DNA of 8,752 nt from Acetobacteraceae bacterium. GTDB taxonomy: Bacteria; Pseudomonadota; Alphaproteobacteria; Acetobacterales; Acetobacteraceae. A model generated the notes under the pieces. The model saw only the letters and a program-made list of their open reading frames with translations. It searched no databases and was not told the origin of the DNA. Numbering within the stretch: position 1 is the stretch's first letter; each line of letters opens with the position of its first letter. Below are positions 1 to 6,226 of the stretch, piece after piece. The DNA lies in contig CANHTE010000035.1 of the NCBI GenBank assembly GCA_947462945.1, positions 1 to 8,752 on the forward strand, read 5' to 3'. The translations under genes and the position numbers were made by a program.

Positions 1-45
1 CATGCGGCGCTGCTGGCGCTGTGGCAAGCCTTGGGGCCGTCATGA
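1..45 (+). CDS. C-terminal end of an upstream gene, possibly the DUF58 protein of a MoxR module (partial)
   Basis: Frame 1 reads HAALLALWQALGPS and then TGA at 43-45. Nearly every codon ends in G or C, as in the real genes nearby, so this is probably the tail of a gene that begins outside the window. Fourteen residues cannot identify a family. The DUF58 guess rests only on context: genes for BatA/DUF4159-type membrane proteins usually follow a MoxR ATPase gene and a DUF58 gene. The stop codon lies in the 5' arm of the first hairpin of the following cluster. A competing frame from position 2 stays open to 175, but it would have to run through the hairpins and has poorer codon use. Confidence 0.5.
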   Translation, partial: HAALLALWQALGPS

Positions 46-192
46 TGGCCCTCATCGTGTGCGAGGGGCTTTGCCCCTCGCGCTCCCCAGCAGGGGTGAA
101 AACCTGCTTGGTTTTCACGGCCCCTGCACCCCGATTTATGGAAGGTGCAGGAAACTCAGTTTCCTGCCGGGGTAGAGGGGCAGAGCCCCTCT
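41..192. repeat. Array of five consecutive intergenic hairpins
   Basis: Five inverted repeats follow one another with short spacers. (1) 41-47/53-59, 7 bp with one G-T wobble, loop GCCCT. (2) 61-69/73-81, GCGAGGGGC with loop TTT, perfect 9 bp. (3) 90-104/110-127, a 15-bp stem made of GCAGGGG and TGAAAACC blocks, loop TGCTT, with a 3-nt bulge (118-120). (4) 147-155/159-167, GCAGGAAAC with loop TCA, perfect 9 bp. (5) 174-181/185-192, AGAGGGGC with loop AGA, perfect 8 bp. The stems differ in sequence, so this is a mosaic of palindromes and not one repeated unit. From memory, similar GGGGC-TTT-GCCCC palindromes are common between genes in Acetobacteraceae and related genomes, so a dispersed REP-like element is likely. 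Some stems may also terminate transcription of the upstream gene, though no T-tract follows. Confidence 0.8.
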
Positions 193-193
193 G

Positions 194-2875
194 ATGATCA
201 CCTTCGCCGCCCCCTGGCTTCTTCTGGCGCTGCCCGCCCTTCCCCTCCTCTGGTGGCTGCTCCGCGTCACCCCGCCCCAGCCGCGCCGGATGGATTTCCC
301 GGCCGCCATGCTGCTGCGCGACCTCCCCCTCGCGGAGGAAACCCCCGCCCGCACCCCCTGGTGGGTGTTGCTGATGCGCATCGCCGCCGCCGCCCTGCTC
401 ATCCTGGGGCTGGCGCGCCCCGTGCTGGGGCCGGGCGGCGAGGGCTTGACGACGGGCACCTTGCTGCTGGTGCTGGATGATGGCTGGGCCTCGGGCCCTG
501 ACTGGCCGCTGCGCATCGCCATCGCCCAATCCGAGCTGGACCGCGCGGGGCGCGAGGGCCGCGCGGCCGCACTCCTCACCACCGCCCCGGGCGAAGGCGC
601 CGCGCCCCCGCGCATCCTGGGCCCCATGCCCGCGCAGGATTTGGCGCCCCGGCTGGCCGCGCTGCGGCCCCGCCCCTGGCCGCCCGACCGCGCCGCCGCA
701 CTGGCCGCGCTGGAGGCCTGGATTCGCACCGAACCCGGACGCTTCACCGCGCATTACCTGTCCGACGCCCTGGCCCATCATGATGCCGCAGCGGCCGAGG
801 CGCTGATGGCCCGCCTTGGCCCCGGGCTGACATTGGCCCGCGCCGAGGAACGGCCCGTGCGCCTGCTCACCCCCCCCCGCGCCGAGGGCGACCGGCTGAT
901 CGCCACCCTGCGCCAATCCCCCGTGCTGATCCCGGGCGAGGCCAGCCTGATCGCCCGCGCCCAGGATGGCCGCGCCCTGGCCCGCGCGAGTTTCGCCCTT
1001 GGCGCCGGCGCCACCGAAGCCCAGGCCGTGCTGGAACTGCCCACCGAAATCCGCAACCGCGTCCATCGCCTTGACCTGGCCGAGGAGAATGGCGCGGGCG
1101 CCGTGGTGCTGCTGGATGAACGCTTCCGCCGCCGCCCGGTGGGCCTGCTGCCCGGCGCCGAACAGGCCGCTGACGCGCCCCTCATCGGCGATCTGTTTTA
1201 CCTGGAACGCGCCCTGAATCCCTTCGCCGAACTGCGCCGGGGCGATGTGGAGCGCCTGCTGGCCCGCCCCATCTCCGTCCTCATTCTGGCGGACCGGCCG
1301 GTCGCCGAAGGCCCGGAACTGGCCGCCCTCAATCGCTTTGTGCAGCAGGGCGGCATGCTGATCCGCTTTGCCGGGGCGCGCCTGGCGGAACGGCCGGATG
1401 CGCTGCTGCCCGTGCAACTCCGCGCCGAGCGGCAATTGGGCGGCTCCCTCTCCTGGGAACAGCCGCAGCGCCTGGCCCCCTTCGCCGAGGGCTCCCCCTT
1501 TGCGGGCCTGACGGTCCCTGCCGAAATCTCTGTGGAGCGCCAGGTGCTGGCCGAGCCATCGCCCCGCCTGGCGGAGCGCGTCTGGGCGCGGCTGACCGAT
1601 GGCACGCCCCTCGTCACCGCTGAAACACGGGGCGCCGGCCGCATCGTGCTGTTCCACGTGACCGCCACGGCCGAATGGTCGGACCTGCCGCTCTCGGGCC
1701 TGTTCGTGCAGATGCTGCGGCGGCTGGTGGCACTCTCCGGCGGGGTTTCGGGCCAGGAGGGCGAGGCGATGCTGGCCCCGCTTGAAGCCCTCGATGGCTT
1801 TGGCCGCGCCGTGCCCCCACCGCCCGGCGCGCAGCCCTTGCCGGCCGCGGGCGAGGTGGTGATTTCCGCCCGGCACCCGCCCGGCTGGTATGGCACGGCC
1901 GGCGGCGAAGGCTATCGCCGCGCCATCAATCTGGGCGAAACCCTGCCCGCCCCAACCCTGCACGCCCAGCCGCCCGCCGGCACCACGCTGCGCAGCATCG
2001 CCAGGATCCCGGCCGAGCGTGACCTCGGCCCCTGGCTGATGGCGCTGGCGCTGCTGATCCTGGCGCTGGACCTGCTCGCCTCGCTGAAACTGCGCGGCTT
2101 GCTGACACCGGCACGGGTGGCGGGGCTGGCTTTCCTGCTGCTGGCCACGCCGGCCGGCGCGCAATCTCCCGAAGGGCAATCCGCCCTGGTCACGCGCCTT
2201 GCCTATGTCATCACCGGTGATGCCGGCCTGGATGAGACGATGCGCCAGGGCCTCTCCGGCCTGTCGGATTTCGTGAACCGCCGCACCGCGGCCACCCTGG
2301 CGGAACCCTCGGGTGTCACGCCGGGGCGCGATGATTTGAGCGTCTATCCCCTGCTCTATTTTACGGTGCGCCCGGAAGCGACGGCGCTGGAACCAGCCGC
2401 GACCGCTGCCCTCAATAGCTTCATGCGCAATGGCGGGATCATCCTGTTCGACACGCGCGACGAGGGCTCGGGCGAGGGGTTTTCGCCTGGTGCCCGCACC
2501 GCCCTGCGGCGTGTGACACAGGGGCTGGCCATTCCACCGCTGATGCCGGTCCCGGAGGAGCACGTGTTGCGGCGCGCCTTCTACCTCCTCGCGGAATTGC
2601 CCGGCCGCTTTGCGGGCGGCACTGTCTGGGTCAGCCGCGAACAGGATCGGGCCAATGACAGCGTCTCGCCCGTCGTGATGGGCGGGCATGATTGGGCCGG
2701 CGCCTGGGCTGTGGATGCGCGGGGGCAGAACCTTCATGCGGCGGTGCCGGGGGGTGCCAGGCAGCGCATCCTGGCTTATCGCTTTGGCGCAAATCTCGTG
2801 ATGTACGCGTTGACCGGCAACTACAAGGGGGATCAGGTGCATGTGCCCGCCATCCTCGAAAGGCTGGGCAATTGA
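194..2875 (+). CDS. BatA-like, DUF4159 domain-containing membrane protein
   Basis: An 893-aa inner-membrane protein of the MoxR/DUF58/vWA module; its molecular role is unknown. Residues 1-76 form the BatA N-terminal double-membrane region: hydrophobic 5-23, a basic loop (R24, R31, R32), hydrophobic 57-76. By the positive-inside rule, 77-612 should face the periplasm. Residues 87-210 look like a vWA fold, but the metal-binding DxSxS site has decayed to DDGWAS (95-100). Residues 355-510 resemble the beta/alpha core of class I glutamine amidotransferase-like domains (SVLILADRP near 361, QQGGMLI near 384). Membrane segments at about 613-631 and 642-656 precede a DUF4159 domain (about 665-885; YPLLYFTV at 718, GGIILFDTRDEG at 747). 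The start gives the classic BatA N-terminus MITFAAPWLLLALP. No SD is properly spaced: GAGGGG at 175-180 is 13 nt away and buried in a hairpin. The family call is firm; the domain limits are approximate. Confidence 0.9.
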   Translation: MITFAAPWLLLALPALPLLWWLLRVTPPQPRRMDFPAAMLLRDLPLAEETPARTPWWVLLMRIAAAALLILGLARPVLGPGGEGLTTGTLLLVLDDGWASGPDWPLRIAIAQSELDRAGREGRAAALLTTAPGEGAAPPRILGPMPAQDLAPRLAALRPRPWPPDRAAALAALEAWIRTEPGRFTAHYLSDALAHHDAAAAEALMARLGPGLTLARAEERPVRLLTPPRAEGDRLIATLRQSPVLIPGEASLIARAQDGRALARASFALGAGATEAQAVLELPTEIRNRVHRLDLAEENGAGAVVLLDERFRRRPVGLLPGAEQAADAPLIGDLFYLERALNPFAELRRGDVERLLARPISVLILADRPVAEGPELAALNRFVQQGGMLIRFAGARLAERPDALLPVQLRAERQLGGSLSWEQPQRLAPFAEGSPFAGLTVPAEISVERQVLAEPSPRLAERVWARLTDGTPLVTAETRGAGRIVLFHVTATAEWSDLPLSGLFVQMLRRLVALSGGVSGQEGEAMLAPLEALDGFGRAVPPPPGAQPLPAAGEVVISARHPPGWYGTAGGEGYRRAINLGETLPAPTLHAQPPAGTTLRSIARIPAERDLGPWLMALALLILALDLLASLKLRGLLTPARVAGLAFLLLATPAGAQSPEGQSALVTRLAYVITGDAGLDETMRQGLSGLSDFVNRRTAATLAEPSGVTPGRDDLSVYPLLYFTVRPEATALEPAATAALNSFMRNGGIILFDTRDEGSGEGFSPGARTALRRVTQGLAIPPLMPVPEEHVLRRAFYLLAELPGRFAGGTVWVSREQDRANDSVSPVVMGGHDWAGAWAVDARGQNLHAAVPGGARQRILAYRFGANLVMYALTGNYKGDQVHVPAILERLGN

Positions 2876-3098
2876 TTTTCTCCCCACAAAATCGCTGCGC
2901 GCTTTTGCGGGGGCCCCGGGCTGGTGCCTTGTCCTGGGAGGCCTTCGCGGGGCTTGCGGCAAAGCCGCGCGCCCTGCCCGGGGGGCGGAACCTTGGAAGG
3001 GCACGGCGGGCTGTTCCGGCCTTCGCGCATCGTGAGGGCACACGGCAGGAAGGGCCTCTTCTTCCTGATGGGACTTCGCGCATCGTGAGGGGCTGGCT
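2876..3098. other. 223-bp GC-rich spacer with stem-loops, no gene seen
   Basis: This spacer is long for two genes that usually lie close together. No frame within it has a credible start, SD and codon use. It contains imperfect stem-loops at 2947-2955/2962-2970 (8 of 9 pairs, loop GCGGCA) and 2970-2974/2983-2987 (5 bp), plus the tandem duplication described separately. No T-tract follows either stem, so neither is a clear terminator. The two membrane-protein genes may therefore still share a transcript. Confidence 0.5.
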
Positions 3099-3100
3099 GT
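2995..3100. repeat. Diverged 53-bp tandem duplication upstream of the second membrane-protein gene
   Basis: GGAAGGGC occurs at 2995-3002 and again at 3048-3055. CTTCGCGCATCGTGAGGG occurs at 3021-3038 and again at 3074-3091. Both pairs are offset by exactly 53 bp, which points to one tandem duplication with a diverged interior. The second copy holds the SD GAGGGG (3087-3092) for the gene at 3099. The first copy has a near-identical SD-like GTGAGGG, but no start codon follows at a useful distance. Confidence 0.7.
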
Positions 3101-3101
3101 G
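3087..3101 (+). promoter_or_regulatory. Shine-Dalgarno and GTG start of the 696-aa membrane protein
   Basis: GAGGGG at 3087-3092 is followed by 6 nt and then GTG at 3099-3101. This spacing supports a GTG start, and the encoded protein then begins a few residues before its first membrane segment. The SD lies within the downstream copy of the 53-bp duplication. Confidence 0.7.
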
Positions 3102-5189
3102 AACACCTCACTCGCCTTCGACTTCGCGCCGGTCCTGCCGCTCTGGCTGCTGGGGGGGCTGGCCGTGCTGTGCCTCCTCGCCCTGCTGCCCGCAGCCCTT
3201 CGCCGCGCGCGCGGCGTCTGGTGGCGTGCCGCCGCCTTCGCGCTGATCCTGGGCGCCCTGGCCCAGCCGCGCCTGGTCGAGCAGACGCGGGAAACGCGGC
3301 CCGATATCGCCCTGCTTCTGGTGGATCGCAGCGATTCCACGCGCGTTTCCACCACCCACGCCGCCAGCATTGAAGCCGCGCGCCGCGCCATCGAAGCCCG
3401 GCTGGGCCGGATGCGTGATGTGGAACTCCGCGTGGTGGATATCCCTGAAGGCGGCAACCAGGGCACCCGCGCCTTCGCCGCCCTGGAGCGTGCGCTGGCC
3501 GATATCCCGGCCGCGCAGCTGGCCGGGGTGCTGCTGCTCTCGGACGGCCAGATCCATGACGTCCCCGCCGATGGCGGCTGGGCCCCGGGCGGGGGCGTGC
3601 CCCTGCACCTGCTGATGCCCGGCCGCGCCGGCGAGACGGATCGCCGCATCCGGCTGATCGAGGCGCCGGGCTTCGGCATTGTTGGCCGCAGCGTGGAGCT
3701 GCGCCTGATCATCGAGGATCTGGGTGCGGCCCGTGCGGAGGGTATGGCGCAGCTCACCCTGCGCCGCGACGGCGCCGCCCCCATCACCGAGGCCGTTCCC
3801 ATCGGGCGCGAGCACCGCATCACCCTGCCCATCGAGCGGGCCGGACCCTCGGTGATCGACCTGGTCGCCGAAACCCGGCCGGGCGAGGTGTCGGATGTGA
3901 ATAACCGCGTCGTCGTCACCCTGAATGGCGTGCGGGACAGGCTGCGTGTCCTGCTCGTCTCGGGCGAGCCGCATGCGGGCGAGCGCACCTGGCGACGCCT
4001 GCTCAAGGCCGACCCTGGCGTGGACCTGGTGCATTTCACCATCCTGCGCCCGCCCGAGAAGGATGACCTGACGCCGCTGAACGAGCTGGCGCTGATCGCC
4101 TTCCCGGTGCGCGAACTTTTCCAGGTGAAGCTGCGCGAGTTTGACCTGGTGGTGTTTGACCGCTTCGCCAATCGCGGGATTCTGCCGCCCACCTATATGC
4201 GCAATATCGCCGAATATGTGCGGGCGGGCGGCGCGCTTCTGGTTTCGGTCGGGCCGGAATTCGTGGGGCCGACCAGCCTGGCCGCCACGCCGCTCGGCGC
4301 GGTTCTTCCGGCCCGGCCGCTGAACCCGCAACAGGCCATCGTCGAGCAGGCCTTTCGCCCGCGCATCAGCGGCGCGGGCGCCCGCCACCCCGTCACCGAG
4401 GGCATGCCCGGCGGCAATACCGAAACGGCTGAGCCCAGCTGGGGCCGCTGGTACCGCACCATTCGCGCCGAACCCCGCGCCGGCACCACGCTGATGGAGG
4501 GGGCAGGCGGTGCGCCCCTGCTGGTGCTGGACCGCGTGGGCCAGGGGCGCGTGGCCTTGATGCTCTCGGACCATATCTGGCTCTGGTCGCGCGGGCATGA
4601 TGGCGGCGGGCCACAGCAGGAACTGCTTCGCCGCACCGCCCATTGGCTGATGCGCGAACCGGAATTGGAGGAGGAGGACCTGACCGCCCGCATCGAGGCC
4701 GGCCGGCTTTTCATCGCCCGCCGCAGCCTGGACGCGACAGCGCCGCCGGAGGTCACCATCACCGCCCCGGATGGCAGCACCCGCCGCGCGCCCCTCACCC
4801 CCGGCACCGGCGGCCGGACCACGGCCGAGGCGCCCGCCGAGGCCCCCGGCCTGTGGCAGGTGAGCGACGGGCGCCGCCAGGCCTTCGCCGCCGCCATGCC
4901 CGCCAATCCACCCGAGTTCAGCGATCTGCGCTCGGAGCCATCGCGCCTGCTGCCCCTGGTGCAGGCCACGGGCGGCGCCGCGCGTTGGATCGGTGAGGGC
5001 GCCGGCGTGCCGGATATCCGCCCCGTGGCCGCCGGGCGGGATGCGCAAGGCTCGGGCTGGATCGGCCTGCGCAAGCGGGAGGACCATACCATCACCGGCA
5101 TTGCCGCCCTTCCCCTGCTGCCGCCCTGGCTGATGCTGCCCTTGCTGCTGGGGGTTGCGATCCTTGCCTGGCGGCGTGAGGCGCGCTGA
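3099..5189 (+). CDS. Membrane protein with vWA-like and glutamine amidotransferase-like domains
   Basis: A 696-aa inner-membrane protein of the type placed after DUF4159 genes in alphaproteobacterial MoxR modules and often annotated 'glutamine amidotransferase' (COG5426-like; from memory). Membrane segments lie at about 13-30, 44-58 and 671-690. The basic loop 35-43 puts residues 60-670 in the periplasm. A vWA-like domain covers about 69-175, with an intact DxSxS motif (DRSDS, 76-80), a candidate threonine (T123) and the later aspartate in LLSDG (D149), so metal binding is plausible. A beta-sandwich-like region (185-278) follows, then the amidotransferase-like core (282-515; RVLLVSGEP at 283, GGALLVSVGPEF at 377, GQGRVALMLSDHIW at 481). 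The protein's only cysteine is C25, inside the first membrane helix. A catalytic cysteine is therefore absent, and an enzymatic 'amidotransferase' label is unsupported. It probably acts with the preceding gene's product, which shares its layout. Confidence 0.88.
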   Translation: MNTSLAFDFAPVLPLWLLGGLAVLCLLALLPAALRRARGVWWRAAAFALILGALAQPRLVEQTRETRPDIALLLVDRSDSTRVSTTHAASIEAARRAIEARLGRMRDVELRVVDIPEGGNQGTRAFAALERALADIPAAQLAGVLLLSDGQIHDVPADGGWAPGGGVPLHLLMPGRAGETDRRIRLIEAPGFGIVGRSVELRLIIEDLGAARAEGMAQLTLRRDGAAPITEAVPIGREHRITLPIERAGPSVIDLVAETRPGEVSDVNNRVVVTLNGVRDRLRVLLVSGEPHAGERTWRRLLKADPGVDLVHFTILRPPEKDDLTPLNELALIAFPVRELFQVKLREFDLVVFDRFANRGILPPTYMRNIAEYVRAGGALLVSVGPEFVGPTSLAATPLGAVLPARPLNPQQAIVEQAFRPRISGAGARHPVTEGMPGGNTETAEPSWGRWYRTIRAEPRAGTTLMEGAGGAPLLVLDRVGQGRVALMLSDHIWLWSRGHDGGGPQQELLRRTAHWLMREPELEEEDLTARIEAGRLFIARRSLDATAPPEVTITAPDGSTRRAPLTPGTGGRTTAEAPAEAPGLWQVSDGRRQAFAAAMPANPPEFSDLRSEPSRLLPLVQATGGAARWIGEGAGVPDIRPVAAGRDAQGSGWIGLRKREDHTITGIAALPLLPPWLMLPLLLGVAILAWRREAR

Positions 5190-5197
5190 GGCGCGCC
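5180..5197 (+). terminator. Stem-loop enclosing the stop codon of the 696-aa gene (possible terminator)
   Basis: GGCGCGC (5180-5186) pairs perfectly with GCGCGCC (5191-5197) around the tetraloop TGAG, which contains the stop codon TGA (5187-5189). All seven pairs are G-C. No T-tract follows, so intrinsic termination is only possible and not shown. The next gene is 100 bp downstream with its own strong SD, consistent with a transcription-unit boundary here. Confidence 0.4.
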
Positions 5198-5282
5198 ACC
5201 CGCTGTAAAGCCGGTGACAAGATCGGCTGGGGCGTGGCAGCCTATGGGCAGGGCTACTTCGCCGCCCAACCAAAACACTCCA

Positions 5283-5300
5283 AAGGAGGCCTTTTCGTTG
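5283..5300 (+). promoter_or_regulatory. Strong Shine-Dalgarno fixing a TTG start
   Basis: AAGGAGG at 5283-5289 is followed by 8 nt and then TTG at 5298-5300. The residues after this TTG form a clean signal peptide. The longer reading from GTG 5214 adds 28 polar residues before the signal peptide and has no SD. The TTG is therefore the better start. Confidence 0.8.
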
Positions 5301-5765
5301 TCACGCATCCTCGCCCTTGCGGCCGTAGCCCTGGCCATCACCGCGGGCTCCGTTGTTGCCCAGGACTTTAATCGGCGCCCCTCCTTCGGGACGCTGAACC
5401 TCAACTTCAACTTCGCCCCCGACCCGACCATCGTGAACATCACCGCCGGCGGCAACATCCCGGCTGAGCGCATCGGCGGCGCGGGCTGCGTGGGTTCCAT
5501 CGCGACGCCCCCGGATGTGCGGTTGAACTACCGCGCGGGCGGCGGGTTGCCGCTTTACATCTCGGCCACGGCGCGCACCGATGTGACGCTGGTGATCAAC
5601 CTCCCGGACGGGAAATGGATTTGCAATGATGATTTCCGGGGCACTGATCCGGGCATCGTCTTCAACCGGCCGCAATCCGGGCAATACGACATCTGGATCG
5701 GCCATTACGGCCGCGGCTCGGGCGTGCCGGCGCAATTGGTGATTTCGGAAATCGCCCCGCGCTGA
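5298..5765 (+). CDS. Small exported protein of a group often labelled 'peptidase S1', without protease residues
   Basis: A 155-aa precursor. Residues 1-21 (MSRILALAAVALAITAGSVVA) are a signal peptide: a basic residue, a hydrophobic core and a V-V-A cleavage site before QDF. The mature part of about 134 aa should be periplasmic or secreted. It is rich in predicted beta strands and has only two cysteines, C64 and C109, which could form a disulfide. Landmarks are PDVRLNYRAGGGLPLYIS (72-89), TLVINLPDGKWICNDD (97-112) and PQSGQYDIWIGHYG (125-138). These match, from memory, short proteins of Acetobacteraceae and sphingomonads often named 'peptidase S1'. Only one histidine (H136) is present and there is no GDSGG motif, so trypsin-like activity is very unlikely. 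The shape suggests a binding or pre-peptidase-C-like beta domain, which is inference. The gene appears to be its own unit. Confidence 0.8.
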   Translation: MSRILALAAVALAITAGSVVAQDFNRRPSFGTLNLNFNFAPDPTIVNITAGGNIPAERIGGAGCVGSIATPPDVRLNYRAGGGLPLYISATARTDVTLVINLPDGKWICNDDFRGTDPGIVFNRPQSGQYDIWIGHYGRGSGVPAQLVISEIAPR

Positions 5766-5798
5766 GGTGGCGCCCACCCTGACGCGCTGATACAGCCC

Positions 5799-5827
5799 TG
5801 ATGCGGGGGGCATGGCCCTTCGCATCA
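5799..5827 (+). other. 12-bp stem-loop just upstream of the FKBP ribosome binding site
   Basis: 5799-5810 pairs with 5816-5827, giving 12 consecutive pairs (two of them G-T wobbles) around the loop CATGG. It ends 3 nt before the SD GGAGA (5831-5835) of the FKBP gene. No T-tract follows. It may terminate or protect the preceding transcript, or serve as a 5' leader stem of the FKBP mRNA. A weaker 5-bp stem (GGTGG/CCACC, 5766-5778) directly follows the stop codon of the preceding gene. Confidence 0.5.
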
Positions 5828-5841
5828 CCTGGAGATTCCTC

Positions 5842-6186
5842 ATGACCGACTTCTTCACCGACGTGACGCTGGGCACGGGCGAAATCGCGACCGCCGGGCG
5901 CCCCGTTGCGGTGCATTACACCGGCTGGCTCTACGACGAAGCCGCGCCGGAGAACAAAGGCCGCAAGTTCGATTCCTCGCGCGATCGCGGCGACGCATTC
6001 CGCTTTCCGCTGGGCGCCGGCCACGTGATCCAGGGCTGGGATCAGGGCGTGGTGGGCATGAAGGTCGGCGGGCATCGCCGCCTCGTTCTCCCGCCCGAGC
6101 TTGGCTATGGCGCGCGCGGCGCGGGCGGCGTGATCCCCCCGAATGCGACGCTGGTCTTCGACGTGGAATTGCTCGAAGTCGGCTGA
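5842..6186 (+). CDS. FKBP-type peptidyl-prolyl cis-trans isomerase
   Basis: A 114-aa single-domain FKBP, the usual size for the minimal family. It catalyses cis-trans isomerisation of X-proline bonds and helps proteins fold. There is no signal peptide, so it should be cytoplasmic. The known FKBP active-site residues are in place: Y26 (VHYTGWLYD), F43-D44, F53, V62-I63, W66 (GHVIQGWDQG), Y89 (PPELGYGARG) and F106. The segment DEAAPENKG (32-40) slightly lengthens the first loop. ATG 5842 is chosen because GGAGA (5831-5835) lies 6 nt upstream. The earlier in-frame ATG at 5812 falls in the loop of a hairpin, has no SD and would add ten poorly conserved residues. Spacers of 76 bp and 265 bp, both with stem-loops, suggest it is transcribed largely alone. 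Confidence 0.95.
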   Translation: MTDFFTDVTLGTGEIATAGRPVAVHYTGWLYDEAAPENKGRKFDSSRDRGDAFRFPLGAGHVIQGWDQGVVGMKVGGHRRLVLPPELGYGARGAGGVIPPNATLVFDVELLEVG

Positions 6187-6197
6187 ACCGCAGCCAT

Positions 6198-6226
6198 GCG
6201 CCGCGAGCCTCGACAACTCGCGGCGC
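6198..6226 (+). terminator. Perfect 10-bp stem-loop after the FKBP gene (likely terminator)
   Basis: GCGCCGCGAG (6198-6207) pairs perfectly with CTCGCGGCGC (6217-6226) around a 9-nt loop. It begins 12 nt after the FKBP stop codon, where a terminator is expected. No T-tract follows, a common situation in high-GC alphaproteobacteria, so the assignment rests on position and stem strength. Confidence 0.55.

Noticed and set aside
41..192. CRISPR-like array
   Set aside because: The palindromes differ from each other in sequence and length, and there are no uniform spacers or neighbouring cas genes.
778..2193. Several minus-strand and alternative-frame open frames within the 893-aa gene
   Set aside because: They are short, rich in R, S, P and A, and lie entirely within a gene with recognisable domains along its length.
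2841..3035. 64-codon open frame crossing the end of the 893-aa gene into the spacer
   Set aside because: It has no SD, overlaps the coding end in another frame and shows no recognisable sequence.
5214..5248. Possible promoter (GTGACA near 5214 and TATGGG near 5243)
   Set aside because: The spacing is 23 bp and the -10 match is only three of six, so it cannot be supported as a sigma-70 promoter.
3108..5273. 721-aa open frame on the minus strand opposite the 696-aa membrane protein
   Set aside because: Its translation is low-complexity in G, A, Q and R with no family motif. Long antisense frames are expected opposite GC-rich genes, and the plus strand has clear domains.
5214..5297. GTG 5214 as start of the small exported protein
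   Set aside because: It would put 28 polar residues before the signal peptide and has no SD, whereas TTG 5298 has AAGGAGG at 8 nt.
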